Shown one piece after another: positions 20,061-27,875 of a stretch of 39,974 nt of DNA. This stretch comes from an uncultured Opitutia bacterium. GTDB lineage: Bacteria > Verrucomicrobiota > Verrucomicrobiia > Opitutales > Opitutaceae. Each line of letters starts with the position of its first letter. The first letter of the stretch is position 1. A program made the position numbers and the translations under genes. The DNA is taken from the NCBI GenBank assembly GCA_903902745.1, contig CAIUWA010000041.1:1-39974 (forward strand). The letters run 5' to 3'. The notes beneath the pieces were generated by a model. It was given only the letters and a program-made list of their open reading frames with translations, searched no databases and was not told where the DNA came from.

Positions 20061-22076
20061 ATGAGCCCAGCCATGAAACGACTCCTGCCTTCAGCCATCA
20101 TTGTGTCGTCACTGCTTTTCCAAACGGCTCTTGCGCAGACGCCCGCTCCCGCCGCTGGCGGCGCCGGGCAAGTGCAGAAGGCTGCTCCTCCGGCCCCGGT
20201 CCAGGCCAAACCGGCGGAGCTCGCGAAAATCAAGGACCAGACCGGGCAAATCGAGGCTCTCGTCCGGGACTTGAAGGCGAAGCGCGCCAACCCGGAGCTG
20301 GTGGCCGATGTTGAGGTCTATGCGCATGCCGGCCGGATGCTGCTCGAATATCCCGAGATGTTCGGCACGCAGGCCGCCATCGATCATGCCTTCGTCACGC
20401 TCGACCAAGGCATTGCGCGCGGCCAGCAACTACTGGCCAATCAGCCGGCGTGGAATCAGGGCAAAAAGCAGATCCACGCCTACGTCTCCGAGATCGATGG
20501 GGCCGTTTTGCCCTATGGCATCACGCTGCCGGAGAACTACGACCCGACCAAGCCGACGCGGCTCTACGTCTGGTTGCACGGGCGCCAAAACAACACCACT
20601 GAGTCCGAGTTTATTTACAGCCACCTCAACGGCCGGCCGCAAACCCCCCCGGTCGCCGACCAGGGCCAGATCCAGCTCGACTGCTTCGGCCGCGTGAATG
20701 GCGCCGGCTGGCATTGGGCCGGTGAAAGGGACGTCTTCGAGTCCATCGCCGCGGTGAAGAAGCGCTTCAACATCGACGACCAGCGCATCATCCTGCGCGG
20801 ATTCTCGCAGGGCGGGGAAGGGGCCTGGCATATCGCGCTGCACAATCCCGATCGTTTCGCCGCGGCCGAGGTCGGCGCGGGCACCGTGTCGACTTCGGCC
20901 GAGCGGCCCGGCATCACGCCCTACCAACTTTCGACCCTGCGCATCTGGGAGAATATTTCCGAGTGGGCGCTGAATATCTATAATCTCCCGTTCGCCGGCC
21001 ACGACGGGGAGAACGACGCCCGACAGCTGGAATCGTCGCTCCGCGCCCGCGCTCAATTGGAAAAGGAAGGTTTCCCGTCGGCCGGCGATCCCGACTATCT
21101 CCGCTCGCAGGGCGTCCCGGGCCTGTGGATGCAATCCAAGGCGACAGGCCACGGCACCAGTCCGCTGGTCCGTCAGCGGCTTGACGCGTTTCTCAAGGAA
21201 TACGGCGACAAGGGGCAGCCTTCCTCCCCAGATCACCTCCGTTTCCTGACCTACACCACGCGCTACAATCGCGACTACTGGGTTTCACTCGACGGCTTGG
21301 AAAAACATTATGAGCGCGCGGAAGTGGACGCCCAGCGCACCGACGGCGGCGCATCCTACGATATCAAGACGAAGAACCTCACCCGCCTCGTCCTGCGGGA
21401 GACCGGGAGTGCCCGCGAAATCAAGGTCGACGGCCAGACCCTGCAGGTGAAGGCGGGGCCCGAGATCACACTCGACCGAAACGGCGCCACGTGGAAGGTG
21501 GCCTCGAACGGACCGGAGTCCGGCCTGCACAAGACGCACGCGTTGCAAGGCCCCATCGACGATGCCTTTCTCGATCCCTTCCTGCTGGTCCGCCCGACAG
21601 GCAAGCCCTGGAACGAAGAAGTGAACCAGCAGGCGCTGCGCACGATGGCCCGCTTTGACCGCATGTGGGGGAAATTCTTCCGCGGCCACCCCTTCGTGAA
21701 GGATGACAAGGACGTGACCGAGGCCGACTTTGCGAAGTACCACGTCGTGCTGTTCGGCGATCCGGGCAGCAACCAATGGATCGCAAAGTTGAACGGCAAA
21801 CTCCCCATCAAGTGGACCCAGCAGAGCGTCACCCTCGGCGGGCAGACCTTCCCGGCAAGCGAGAATTTTCCCGCGCTGATCTACCCGAATCCGCTCCATC
21901 CGGCGAAGTACGTCGTGCTCAATACCGGCCTGACCATGGAAGACCGCGGCTACAACGGCGATTATGGCACGCCCCTGTGGGGCGACTATGCCATCGTCAA
22001 GGTGAAGCCGGGTGCTGCCGTTCCCGACCTGGTCACCGGCGGCCTGTTCGACGAGAACTGGCAGCTGCCGAGATAG
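20061..22076 (+). CDS. Large secreted alpha/beta hydrolase (prolyl-oligopeptidase/PHB-depolymerase-like)
   Basis: 671 residues from the ATG at 20061 (or 20073, four codons later). A signal peptide (MKRLLPSAIIVSSLLFQTALAQ) is followed by an Ala/Pro linker and a helical region (about 50-135). The hydrolase core begins near 140: PYGITLPENYDPTKPTRLYVWLHG, then DDQRIILRGFSQGGEGAW with nucleophile S249 in G-F-S-Q-G, and a likely catalytic His in ATGHGTS (about 375). The C-terminal 280 residues are a beta-rich region with an arabinofuranosidase- or esterase-like look that I cannot name. The family covers peptidases and carbohydrate or polyester esterases; the context favours a polysaccharide role. 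It is on the same strand as the fucosidase and GH28 genes that follow. Confidence 0.82.
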   Translation: MSPAMKRLLPSAIIVSSLLFQTALAQTPAPAAGGAGQVQKAAPPAPVQAKPAELAKIKDQTGQIEALVRDLKAKRANPELVADVEVYAHAGRMLLEYPEMFGTQAAIDHAFVTLDQGIARGQQLLANQPAWNQGKKQIHAYVSEIDGAVLPYGITLPENYDPTKPTRLYVWLHGRQNNTTESEFIYSHLNGRPQTPPVADQGQIQLDCFGRVNGAGWHWAGERDVFESIAAVKKRFNIDDQRIILRGFSQGGEGAWHIALHNPDRFAAAEVGAGTVSTSAERPGITPYQLSTLRIWENISEWALNIYNLPFAGHDGENDARQLESSLRARAQLEKEGFPSAGDPDYLRSQGVPGLWMQSKATGHGTSPLVRQRLDAFLKEYGDKGQPSSPDHLRFLTYTTRYNRDYWVSLDGLEKHYERAEVDAQRTDGGASYDIKTKNLTRLVLRETGSAREIKVDGQTLQVKAGPEITLDRNGATWKVASNGPESGLHKTHALQGPIDDAFLDPFLLVRPTGKPWNEEVNQQALRTMARFDRMWGKFFRGHPFVKDDKDVTEADFAKYHVVLFGDPGSNQWIAKLNGKLPIKWTQQSVTLGGQTFPASENFPALIYPNPLHPAKYVVLNTGLTMEDRGYNGDYGTPLWGDYAIVKVKPGAAVPDLVTGGLFDENWQLPR

Positions 22077-22270
22077 CTGTTCGCTGCCCTTCGAACACCG
22101 AAACAAAAACGAGAAAGAGAACGATTTTTAGCCAAACCCGACGAAATTCGGACACGACTGCACTTTCACTTGTCTCGTGGGCCGCCGCAGTCTTGCTTGC
22201 GATTGCGACCCCACTCCACGGCTTTGCCGGCGGTCGCGATGTCTTTCGCTGCATCCAATCCATACCCCCA

Positions 22271-24007
22271 ATGCCCCTCCCGCTTCGCTCCCGTCGTGCC
22301 TTCCTCAAGAACTCCGCGCTGGTCGCCGGCGCTGTGGTCGCCGCCCGCGTGGTCCCGGCGAGCCTTCGGGCGGCCGACGCCGCTTCCGCGGCCCCGGTGT
22401 TGCCCGCACCGGCCGGCCCGTTGCCGCCCGCGCCGGCGCCCATTCTTCCGCCAGCGGGCTGGGGCGTGATGGACGGTCCGTTTCAGCCCAACTTCGAATC
22501 ACTCCAGAACTACAAGTCCGCGCCTGACTGGTTCCGCGACGCCAAATTCGGCATGTGGGCGCACTGGGGGCCGCAATGCGTGCCGGAGCAGGGCGACTGG
22601 TACGCGAAGAACATGTATATCGAGACCCACGCGGTCCACAAATTCCACGTCGCCAAATACGGCCACCCGTCGAAGTTCGGGTTCAAGGATATCTGCAATC
22701 TGTTCAAGGCGGAGCGCTGGGACCCGGAGCACCTCATCGGACTCTATAAGCGCGCCGGCGCGAAGTACTTCATGTGCATGGCGAACCATCACGACAACTT
22801 CGACATGTTCGACTCCACCTACCAGCCGTGGAACTCCGTCGCCATCGGCCCCAAGCGCAGCCTCGTGGGCGGCTGGGAGAAGGCCGTCCGCGCGGCCGGG
22901 CTGAAGTTCGCGGTGTCGAGCCACGGGGACCGCGCCTGGAGCTGGTACCAGGAGGCGCAGCTTGCCGACACCACCGGTCCGATGGCGGGCATCCCGTACG
23001 ACGGCCTGATGTCGAAGGCCGACGGCAAGGGTCTGTGGTGGGAGGGCCTCGATCCGCAGGACTACTACGCGCAGTATCACCTCCCGGGCCAATACAAGTG
23101 GAACTTCGCGGGCAGTCCGCCGGTGGCGAAGGAATTCAGCGAGAAGTTCTTCAACCGCACGATCGACCTCATCAACAAGCACAGCCCGGATCTGCTTTAT
23201 TTCGACGACTCCGTCCTGCCGCATTATCCCACCAACGACATCGGCCCGCGCATCGCGGCTTATTTCTACAACCACGGCCTGAAGCGCGACGGCGGCCGGC
23301 TCGAGGTGGTGCTCACGGGCAAGGACCTCAATGCCGACCAGAGCCGCGCGCTCGTCATGGACATCGAAAAGGGCGGGGCCAGCGCGATCCGGCCCGAGCC
23401 GTGGCAGACCGACACCTGCATCGGGTCGTGGCACTACAACATCAGCCATCTCGACAAGCACGACTACAAGAACGCGCGGGACATCGCCCGGATGCTCGTG
23501 GACAACGCGAGCAAGAACGGGAACCTCATGCTCAACATCCCGCTGCCCGGCCACGGCGAGCCCGACGCGGATGAGCTGGCGATCATCGCCGACTTTACAG
23601 CCTGGATGGACCGGAACAACGCGGGCATCTACGCGACGCGGCCGTGGCGAGTGTTTGGCGAAGGTTCCACGGCCCCGGCGGCTGGCAACGGCATTGGCCG
23701 GCGCTCCGGCGGTCCCGTGCCTACCTTCACCGCGAAGGATATCCGCTTCATGCAGAAGGGGGACGCGCTGTTCGCCTTCGTGATGGACTGGCCGGAGGAC
23801 GGAACCCTGGTCATCAAATCCCTCGCCGACGGCGCGCCGACCGGCGCGGGCAATGTCGAGCGGGTGGAGATCATCGGTGTGGGCGAGCCCCTTCGCTTCA
23901 CGCGCGATGCCAACGGCCTGAACGTCTCGCTGCCCGCCCAAAAGGTCGGCAGTTATGTCTACGGCTTTAAGATCAACGGCCGCGGCCTGACTACTGCCGC
24001 TGCCTGA
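22271..24007 (+). CDS. Tat-exported GH29-family alpha-L-fucosidase
   Basis: 578 residues from the ATG at 22271; the frame is open upstream, but the Tat signal sits here: SRRAFLKNSALVAGAVVAARVVP ending LRAAD. A Pro/Ala linker (38-62) follows. The GH29 catalytic domain covers about 80-430: WFRDAKFGMWAHWGPQ, KYFMCMANHHDNFDMFDS, LKFAVSSHGDRAWSWYQ and DLLYFDDSVLP, in which D312 is the likely nucleophile. The C-terminal 150 residues form a beta domain as in many GH29 enzymes. It removes alpha-L-fucose from glycans. The 195 bases before it hold no clear promoter. It is 361 bases upstream of the GH28 gene. Confidence 0.92.
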   Translation: MPLPLRSRRAFLKNSALVAGAVVAARVVPASLRAADAASAAPVLPAPAGPLPPAPAPILPPAGWGVMDGPFQPNFESLQNYKSAPDWFRDAKFGMWAHWGPQCVPEQGDWYAKNMYIETHAVHKFHVAKYGHPSKFGFKDICNLFKAERWDPEHLIGLYKRAGAKYFMCMANHHDNFDMFDSTYQPWNSVAIGPKRSLVGGWEKAVRAAGLKFAVSSHGDRAWSWYQEAQLADTTGPMAGIPYDGLMSKADGKGLWWEGLDPQDYYAQYHLPGQYKWNFAGSPPVAKEFSEKFFNRTIDLINKHSPDLLYFDDSVLPHYPTNDIGPRIAAYFYNHGLKRDGGRLEVVLTGKDLNADQSRALVMDIEKGGASAIRPEPWQTDTCIGSWHYNISHLDKHDYKNARDIARMLVDNASKNGNLMLNIPLPGHGEPDADELAIIADFTAWMDRNNAGIYATRPWRVFGEGSTAPAAGNGIGRRSGGPVPTFTAKDIRFMQKGDALFAFVMDWPEDGTLVIKSLADGAPTGAGNVERVEIIGVGEPLRFTRDANGLNVSLPAQKVGSYVYGFKINGRGLTTAAA

Positions 24008-24367
24008 TCGGCCTGCATCAAGCCAAGGTGCGCGCTGGACAGGGTCTGGCTGGTCTTGTTGAGGTAGGTCGCCTTGGCTCCGGCCGCCTTACTCCGGATG
24101 CGTCGCCGTTAGCACCTCAATAAGATCGGCCTGACCACGGCTGCGATAAAACATACGGCTGCCCGGACATTTGATCAGATGGCCGACCACTTTTCCCCGC
24201 GCAAGACGTCGAGCTGTGCAGCAACCGAGATTTCAGCCCAGGGCTGAAACTGGATTCCCTCCGATTCTTATCCCCCAACTTTCTCTCCGTGGGACGGTCC
24301 TCGATTCGCCGTGAATCGCCTTTCCCAAGATTTGCCCCCGAATCCTCCCCCAGCTCAAAAAATCATC
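24008..24367. other. 360-base gap between GH29 and GH28 genes with a possible gene relict and a short palindrome
   Basis: On the minus strand, 24089-24232 is an open stretch of 47 codons ending in TAA; its end reads GHLIKCPGSRMFYRSRGQ then ADLIEVLTATHPE, more protein-like than average, but there is no ATG except inside it, a GTG at about 24190 is the only earlier start, and a TGA lies just before. I do not recognise the family. TTTCAGCCC (24231-24239) and GGGCTGAAA (24241-24249) form a perfect 19-base palindrome at its upstream edge. Nothing else is recognised. Confidence 0.35.
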
Positions 24368-25810
24368 ATGCCCTCACATTCCCCGCGCGTCTCCCTTCTC
24401 GCCGTCTACCTCTTCGCGATTTTTTCCGCCCTCGGCGTTTCCAGCCGGGGCGCGACCACCGCTTACCTTGTCTCGGACCACGGCGCGGTCGGTGACGGCG
24501 CCACCGTCAATACCAAGGCCATCCAGGGCACGATCGACGTCTGTGCGGCGGCTGGCGGCGGCGTGGTCGTCGTGCCCAAGGGCGTCTTCGTGAGCGGCGC
24601 GCTCTACTTCAAGCCGGGCGTGAATCTGGAGGTGCAACGCGACGCGGTGCTGAAGAGCACCACCGTGATGACGGACTTTCCGCCGCTGTATACGAGCTGG
24701 GAGGGCATCGAGCGTTACTGGACCGCGGCCTTCCTGAACTTTGTCGGCATGAACGACGTCAGCGTGAGCGGCGAGGGCACGATCGACGGCTCCGGCCTCG
24801 GCTGGGGCGGCCCCCGCGCCCCGCGTGGCGCCGGCGGGCCACGTCCCACACCGCCAGCCACACCGGCTGAGGCGACCGCGCCACTGCCCAAGGTGGGAGA
24901 GGTCTACCCTTCACCCCGGCCAACGACCACCGCCATTCATTTCGCGCCCGATCCTGCCCATCTGCCGCCGATCAACGCCGCGGGCATCGCGCTGCCGGGC
25001 GGCGCCGGCCGGGTGTCGCCGCCGCGCGCCCTCGTCTTCCAGAATTGCACGAACGTCCGCGTCTCCGGCCTGCACCTTAAGAATCCGGCGCGTTGGGGTT
25101 TTGTCTTCATCTATTGCAACAACGTCGTTGCGGAAAATCTGAATGTCCGCACGGACGACTACATTCCGAGCTCCGACGGAATCGACATCTGCTCGTCCAA
25201 GGATGTGCGCATCTCGCACTGCGATATCGCCTGCCACGATGACAACATCTCGATCAAGGCCGGCAAGGACGAGGACGGGCTGCGCGTCAACCGGCCGGCG
25301 GAGAACATCACGATCAGTGATTGCGTCTTTGGCACGGGCGGCGGCGTGGCGATGGGGTCCGAGGTCAGCGGCGGGGTCCGTCACGTCTTGGTCGAGCGGT
25401 GCACGTTCACGGGCACCGGCTCGGCCGCGAGGATCAAGTCGCAGCCCAGCCGCGGCGGCGTGATCGAGGATATTGTCTATCGCGACTTCCAAGTCACGGA
25501 TGTGAACCGGGCATTTAGCTTCGAACTGGAGTGGAGAATGGTGCCGCCCATCGCGCCCCCGGCGAAGGTACTGACAATCGTGCGCAACGTGCGGCTCATC
25601 AATATCACGGGCACCACCAATGCGGCCGGCGTGGTCCAGGGCCTGAAAGGCAGCCCGATTCAGGACCTCCGGATCGAGCACTGCCAGCTGACGGCGAAGA
25701 CCGGGCTGGTTCTGACCAACGTGCAGGACCCGGATCTTTCCGGACTCAAGCTCACGGTCGCGTCCGGCGAGCCGATCATCCGCAGCCTGCCGCCGGCTCC
25801 CCCGCGCTGA
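24368..25810 (+). CDS. Secreted GH28-family polygalacturonase-like glycoside hydrolase
   Basis: 480 residues from the ATG at 24368, which begins a signal peptide (SLLAVYLFAIFSALGVSSRGA). The parallel beta-helix starts SDHGAVGDGATVNTKAIQGTID, the standard GH28 entry. Active-site features: D270 in SSDGID (usually NTDG), D291-D292 in HDDNISIK, and R355-I-K357. The usual catalytic-region GHG reads TGGGVAMGSE, without the His, as in several rhamnogalacturonan-type and uncharacterised members. A Pro/Ala/Thr-rich insertion (about 150-190) is unusual in the middle of the fold. It hydrolyses galacturonan or a related pectin backbone if active. It converges with a minus-strand gene 22 bases away. Confidence 0.9.
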   Translation: MPSHSPRVSLLAVYLFAIFSALGVSSRGATTAYLVSDHGAVGDGATVNTKAIQGTIDVCAAAGGGVVVVPKGVFVSGALYFKPGVNLEVQRDAVLKSTTVMTDFPPLYTSWEGIERYWTAAFLNFVGMNDVSVSGEGTIDGSGLGWGGPRAPRGAGGPRPTPPATPAEATAPLPKVGEVYPSPRPTTTAIHFAPDPAHLPPINAAGIALPGGAGRVSPPRALVFQNCTNVRVSGLHLKNPARWGFVFIYCNNVVAENLNVRTDDYIPSSDGIDICSSKDVRISHCDIACHDDNISIKAGKDEDGLRVNRPAENITISDCVFGTGGGVAMGSEVSGGVRHVLVERCTFTGTGSAARIKSQPSRGGVIEDIVYRDFQVTDVNRAFSFELEWRMVPPIAPPAKVLTIVRNVRLINITGTTNAAGVVQGLKGSPIQDLRIEHCQLTAKTGLVLTNVQDPDLSGLKLTVASGEPIIRSLPPAPPR

Positions 25811-25832
25811 CCACTCGACCCTTGGGCGGGCC

Positions 25833-26369
25833 TCACCAGCTCAAGCCGACGCCCACCTGGATGTAGAAGATGGTCATGACACTCGCGCGCACCTTGCCGA
25901 AATCCTTTTGGCGAATTCCGGTGCCGAACTTGGTGTGGTTCTGCGGACCGGTGGGCCTCCAGTTCGCAATGGCGGCGGGCAGGTCCCGATCAAATCGGCG
26001 CGAGGTGACCTCGACCTTCGGCAAGACTACGACATCGGAATCCAACGTGCCTTGCGCCGCCTGATCAGGGGAGGCTGGCACCAGGCTCTTCGCCCGGACG
26101 GCGGGATCATACGGGAAGCTGTCGCGCAGGGCGCTCCGCACGATCGAGGGGGATTTCGCCTCACTGCTTCCGCCGCTGCCGCTTGGAGGGAGGACGGGGT
26201 TGGCTGGAGGGCTGACGGCCGGCGTGCTCTTCACCGTCGGCGTCGCGTCGGGCACCGGGGCTGAGTTCTCCTTTTCCGGGACCGCGATCGGCGGCGAATC
26301 GCCGGCTGGCAGTCGCGGCGCCATCCACGCCAGCGAGAGCAGCATAAATCCCAGCCGCGCGAAAGTCAT
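25833..26369 (-). CDS. Secreted proline-rich protein of unknown function
   Basis: 178 residues. The N-terminus is a signal peptide (MTFARLGFMLLSLAWMAPRLPAGD). Residues 25-75 are rich in Pro, Ser, Thr and Gly and should be unfolded. The better-conserved-looking part runs from about 78: SIVRSALRDSFPYDP, then DSDVVVLPKVEVTSRRFDRDLPAAIANW and a C-terminal FYIQVGVGLSW. I do not recognise a family. It is convergent with the GH28 gene and starts 88 bases after the stop of the next secreted protein on the same strand, so they may be co-transcribed. Confidence 0.7.
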   Translation of the reverse strand: MTFARLGFMLLSLAWMAPRLPAGDSPPIAVPEKENSAPVPDATPTVKSTPAVSPPANPVLPPSGSGGSSEAKSPSIVRSALRDSFPYDPAVRAKSLVPASPDQAAQGTLDSDVVVLPKVEVTSRRFDRDLPAAIANWRPTGPQNHTKFGTGIRQKDFGKVRASVMTIFYIQVGVGLSW

Positions 26370-26456
26370 GGGTAAGCGGGGTGCGTTACAGGGCCTGATC
26401 TGAGTTTCATTCCATGGTCACTAGGCCCACAGGTCAACGTCCGCGCGGTGCGCCGC

Positions 26457-27236
26457 TCAAAAATCGATCGTCCGCATCGGGCCGACTTTCACGCCGAATC
26501 GGTCGCGGTAGGGCGTCACGCGTTTGAAGTCGCTGCGCACCATCTCGTGCCCGCCTTCCCGCTTTTTGAAGAAAAACATGGTAAGCGCCATGTGGTCTGT
26601 GAGCCGCGTGGACGCTGGGCTGAATTTTGGATCTACCGTCGTAAAATCAATGGTGAAGGCGGCCTGGTTCAATTTGGCCACCAGCGCCATCCGCATGGGG
26701 GCCGACAGGTGGATCTCAACGTGCTCGAAGGCCCGCGTCGTTTTGCTCACGCGGACGAGCGTCTGGAATTTATCCATCGGTGAAGCTTTGCCGCCTTCCG
26801 CATGCAGCGGTATCGCGTAGGTGATGCTTTCGGAGTTTTCCGTGGAAATAGTCGCATGCTCCAGGTCGGCGAGCATCCGGGAGCCATTGAGCACGACCCG
26901 CGGCTGGGCGTCGTTCTCCTCGCCGCCGGGTCGCTCCAGCCGCTCGCCGCGCGCCACGCCGCGTTGGCGGGCCTGCTCCACCTGTTTGTCGGTGGGAGGA
27001 ATCCCGTTGTGGCTGATGTCCGTGAACTGCTCGGCGTAGGGCAGGGACGGATCGTAGCGCATCACGGCCTCGCGGGTGGTCTTGCCGGTAGCGTCGAGCG
27101 CGTGGGTGGTTTCCGTGAAGGCCCAGTGGTCGATGTCCCGGACGTAGTTCGTCCACGCCTCGTCCAGCAGCGGTGGAATCTCGGCGCGGAGCGCGCAGGC
27201 GGACAGCGCGAGGACGAGGCCAAATAAAAAACGCAT
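26457..27236 (-). CDS. Secreted protein of unknown function, possibly LolA-like beta fold
   Basis: The ATG at 27234-27236 begins a signal peptide (MRFLFGLVLALSACALRA), giving 259 residues; the frame is open upstream but that stretch is not protein-like. Visible features: WTNYVRDIDHWAFTETTHALDATGKTTREAVMRYDP near the start, a charged hinge GVARGERLERPGGEEND, and repeated beta strands afterwards (VEIHLSAPMRMALVAKLNQAAFTIDFTTVDPKF), ending FKRVTPYRDRFGVKVGP. The strand pattern suggests a LolA/LolB-like or similar antiparallel fold, but this is a guess. There is no enzyme motif. Confidence 0.72.
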   Translation of the reverse strand: MRFLFGLVLALSACALRAEIPPLLDEAWTNYVRDIDHWAFTETTHALDATGKTTREAVMRYDPSLPYAEQFTDISHNGIPPTDKQVEQARQRGVARGERLERPGGEENDAQPRVVLNGSRMLADLEHATISTENSESITYAIPLHAEGGKASPMDKFQTLVRVSKTTRAFEHVEIHLSAPMRMALVAKLNQAAFTIDFTTVDPKFSPASTRLTDHMALTMFFFKKREGGHEMVRSDFKRVTPYRDRFGVKVGPMRTIDF

Positions 27237-27304
27237 CCGGGTGTGAGCGCCGCGGCGTGGTCGAAGTTCCCAATTTATTCGCTGTGGCCGATCGGGCCCA
27301 AAAG

Positions 27305-27366
27305 TAGGGCGCGGTCTTGGACCCGCCTTCTGCGCCTCAGAGGTCAGGTCAAAGACCATCCCTACG
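27305..27366. repeat. Long imperfect palindrome (GTAGGG...GGTCTT type)
   Basis: The left arm GTAGGGCGCGGTCTTGGACC (27305-27324) pairs with 27348-27366, whose reverse complement reads GTAGGGATGGTCTTTGACC. About 16 of 20 positions match with one gap. It begins right at the 3' end of the membrane-protein gene (stop at 27368) and lies upstream of the secreted protein gene, both minus strand; it may act as a transcription end or mRNA 3' structure. Confidence 0.75.
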
Positions 27367-27367
27367 T

Positions 27368-27871
27368 TTACTCGCCGGCTTCGGAGCGACGGAGCGACTG
27401 CGCTTCGCGCCCCGTCAGGAAGACGCCGACGAAGAACAGCAGGGCGCCCACGGGCACCAGGATGATTCCGTAGCCTGGGTCGCCGCCCATGATGTTGAGC
27501 CCGCCCAGCAGGAATCCGCCAGGCAGCAGCACGCTCGCGCCGATGAGTGCGGGCGAACCGAACCGCCGCCAGCCGGCGCTGACGGTCGGCAGCAGGCGGA
27601 TCGTCATGCCGGCGGCGATCTGCACCAGCGCCAGCAGCGTCCCGTGGGCGTGCGCCAGCGTGAACATCAGGCGCCGCGATTCGTTCGACACGTTGAGGTA
27701 CCAGCCGATTTTAAATCCGTGCAGCATCTCGAGGAAGATGCCGAGGGTCAGGAAGAACAGGAGCGACCACCACCCGAAGACGATGTGGCGCCGGCCGAGT
27801 CGCTGGCCGTCGCCGGCGGTCGCCTCGATCGGGGGATTCGTTGCCGAGAATTTATCTTTGGCCTGGCCCAT
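27368..27871 (-). CDS. Four-helix membrane protein with conserved-looking histidines, partner of the octaheme cytochrome
   Basis: 167 residues. After a polar N-terminus four hydrophobic segments are seen: about 34-52, 70-90, 107-125 and 133-153. Histidines at 29, 51, 74 and 76 lie at or in the first two segments (LEMLHGFK; LAHAHGTLLALVQ), which could bind heme or receive electrons. I do not recognise a named family. Its start is four bases after the stop of the octaheme cytochrome gene, so the two are translationally close and must be one operon. A role as quinol- or heme-binding membrane partner of the cytochrome is an inference from that. Confidence 0.8.
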   Translation of the reverse strand: MGQAKDKFSATNPPIEATAGDGQRLGRRHIVFGWWSLLFFLTLGIFLEMLHGFKIGWYLNVSNESRRLMFTLAHAHGTLLALVQIAAGMTIRLLPTVSAGWRRFGSPALIGASVLLPGGFLLGGLNIMGGDPGYGIILVPVGALLFFVGVFLTGREAQSLRRSEAGE

Positions 27872-27875
27872 GGTT

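Noticed and set aside
21776-22270. Long upstream extension of the fucosidase frame
   Set aside because: It overlaps the large hydrolase gene in another frame; the Tat signal marks the true start at 22271.
22499-23941. 480-codon minus-strand open frame opposite the fucosidase gene
   Set aside because: Its translation has the Arg/Val/Asp-rich look of an antisense shadow, while the plus strand has clear GH29 motifs.
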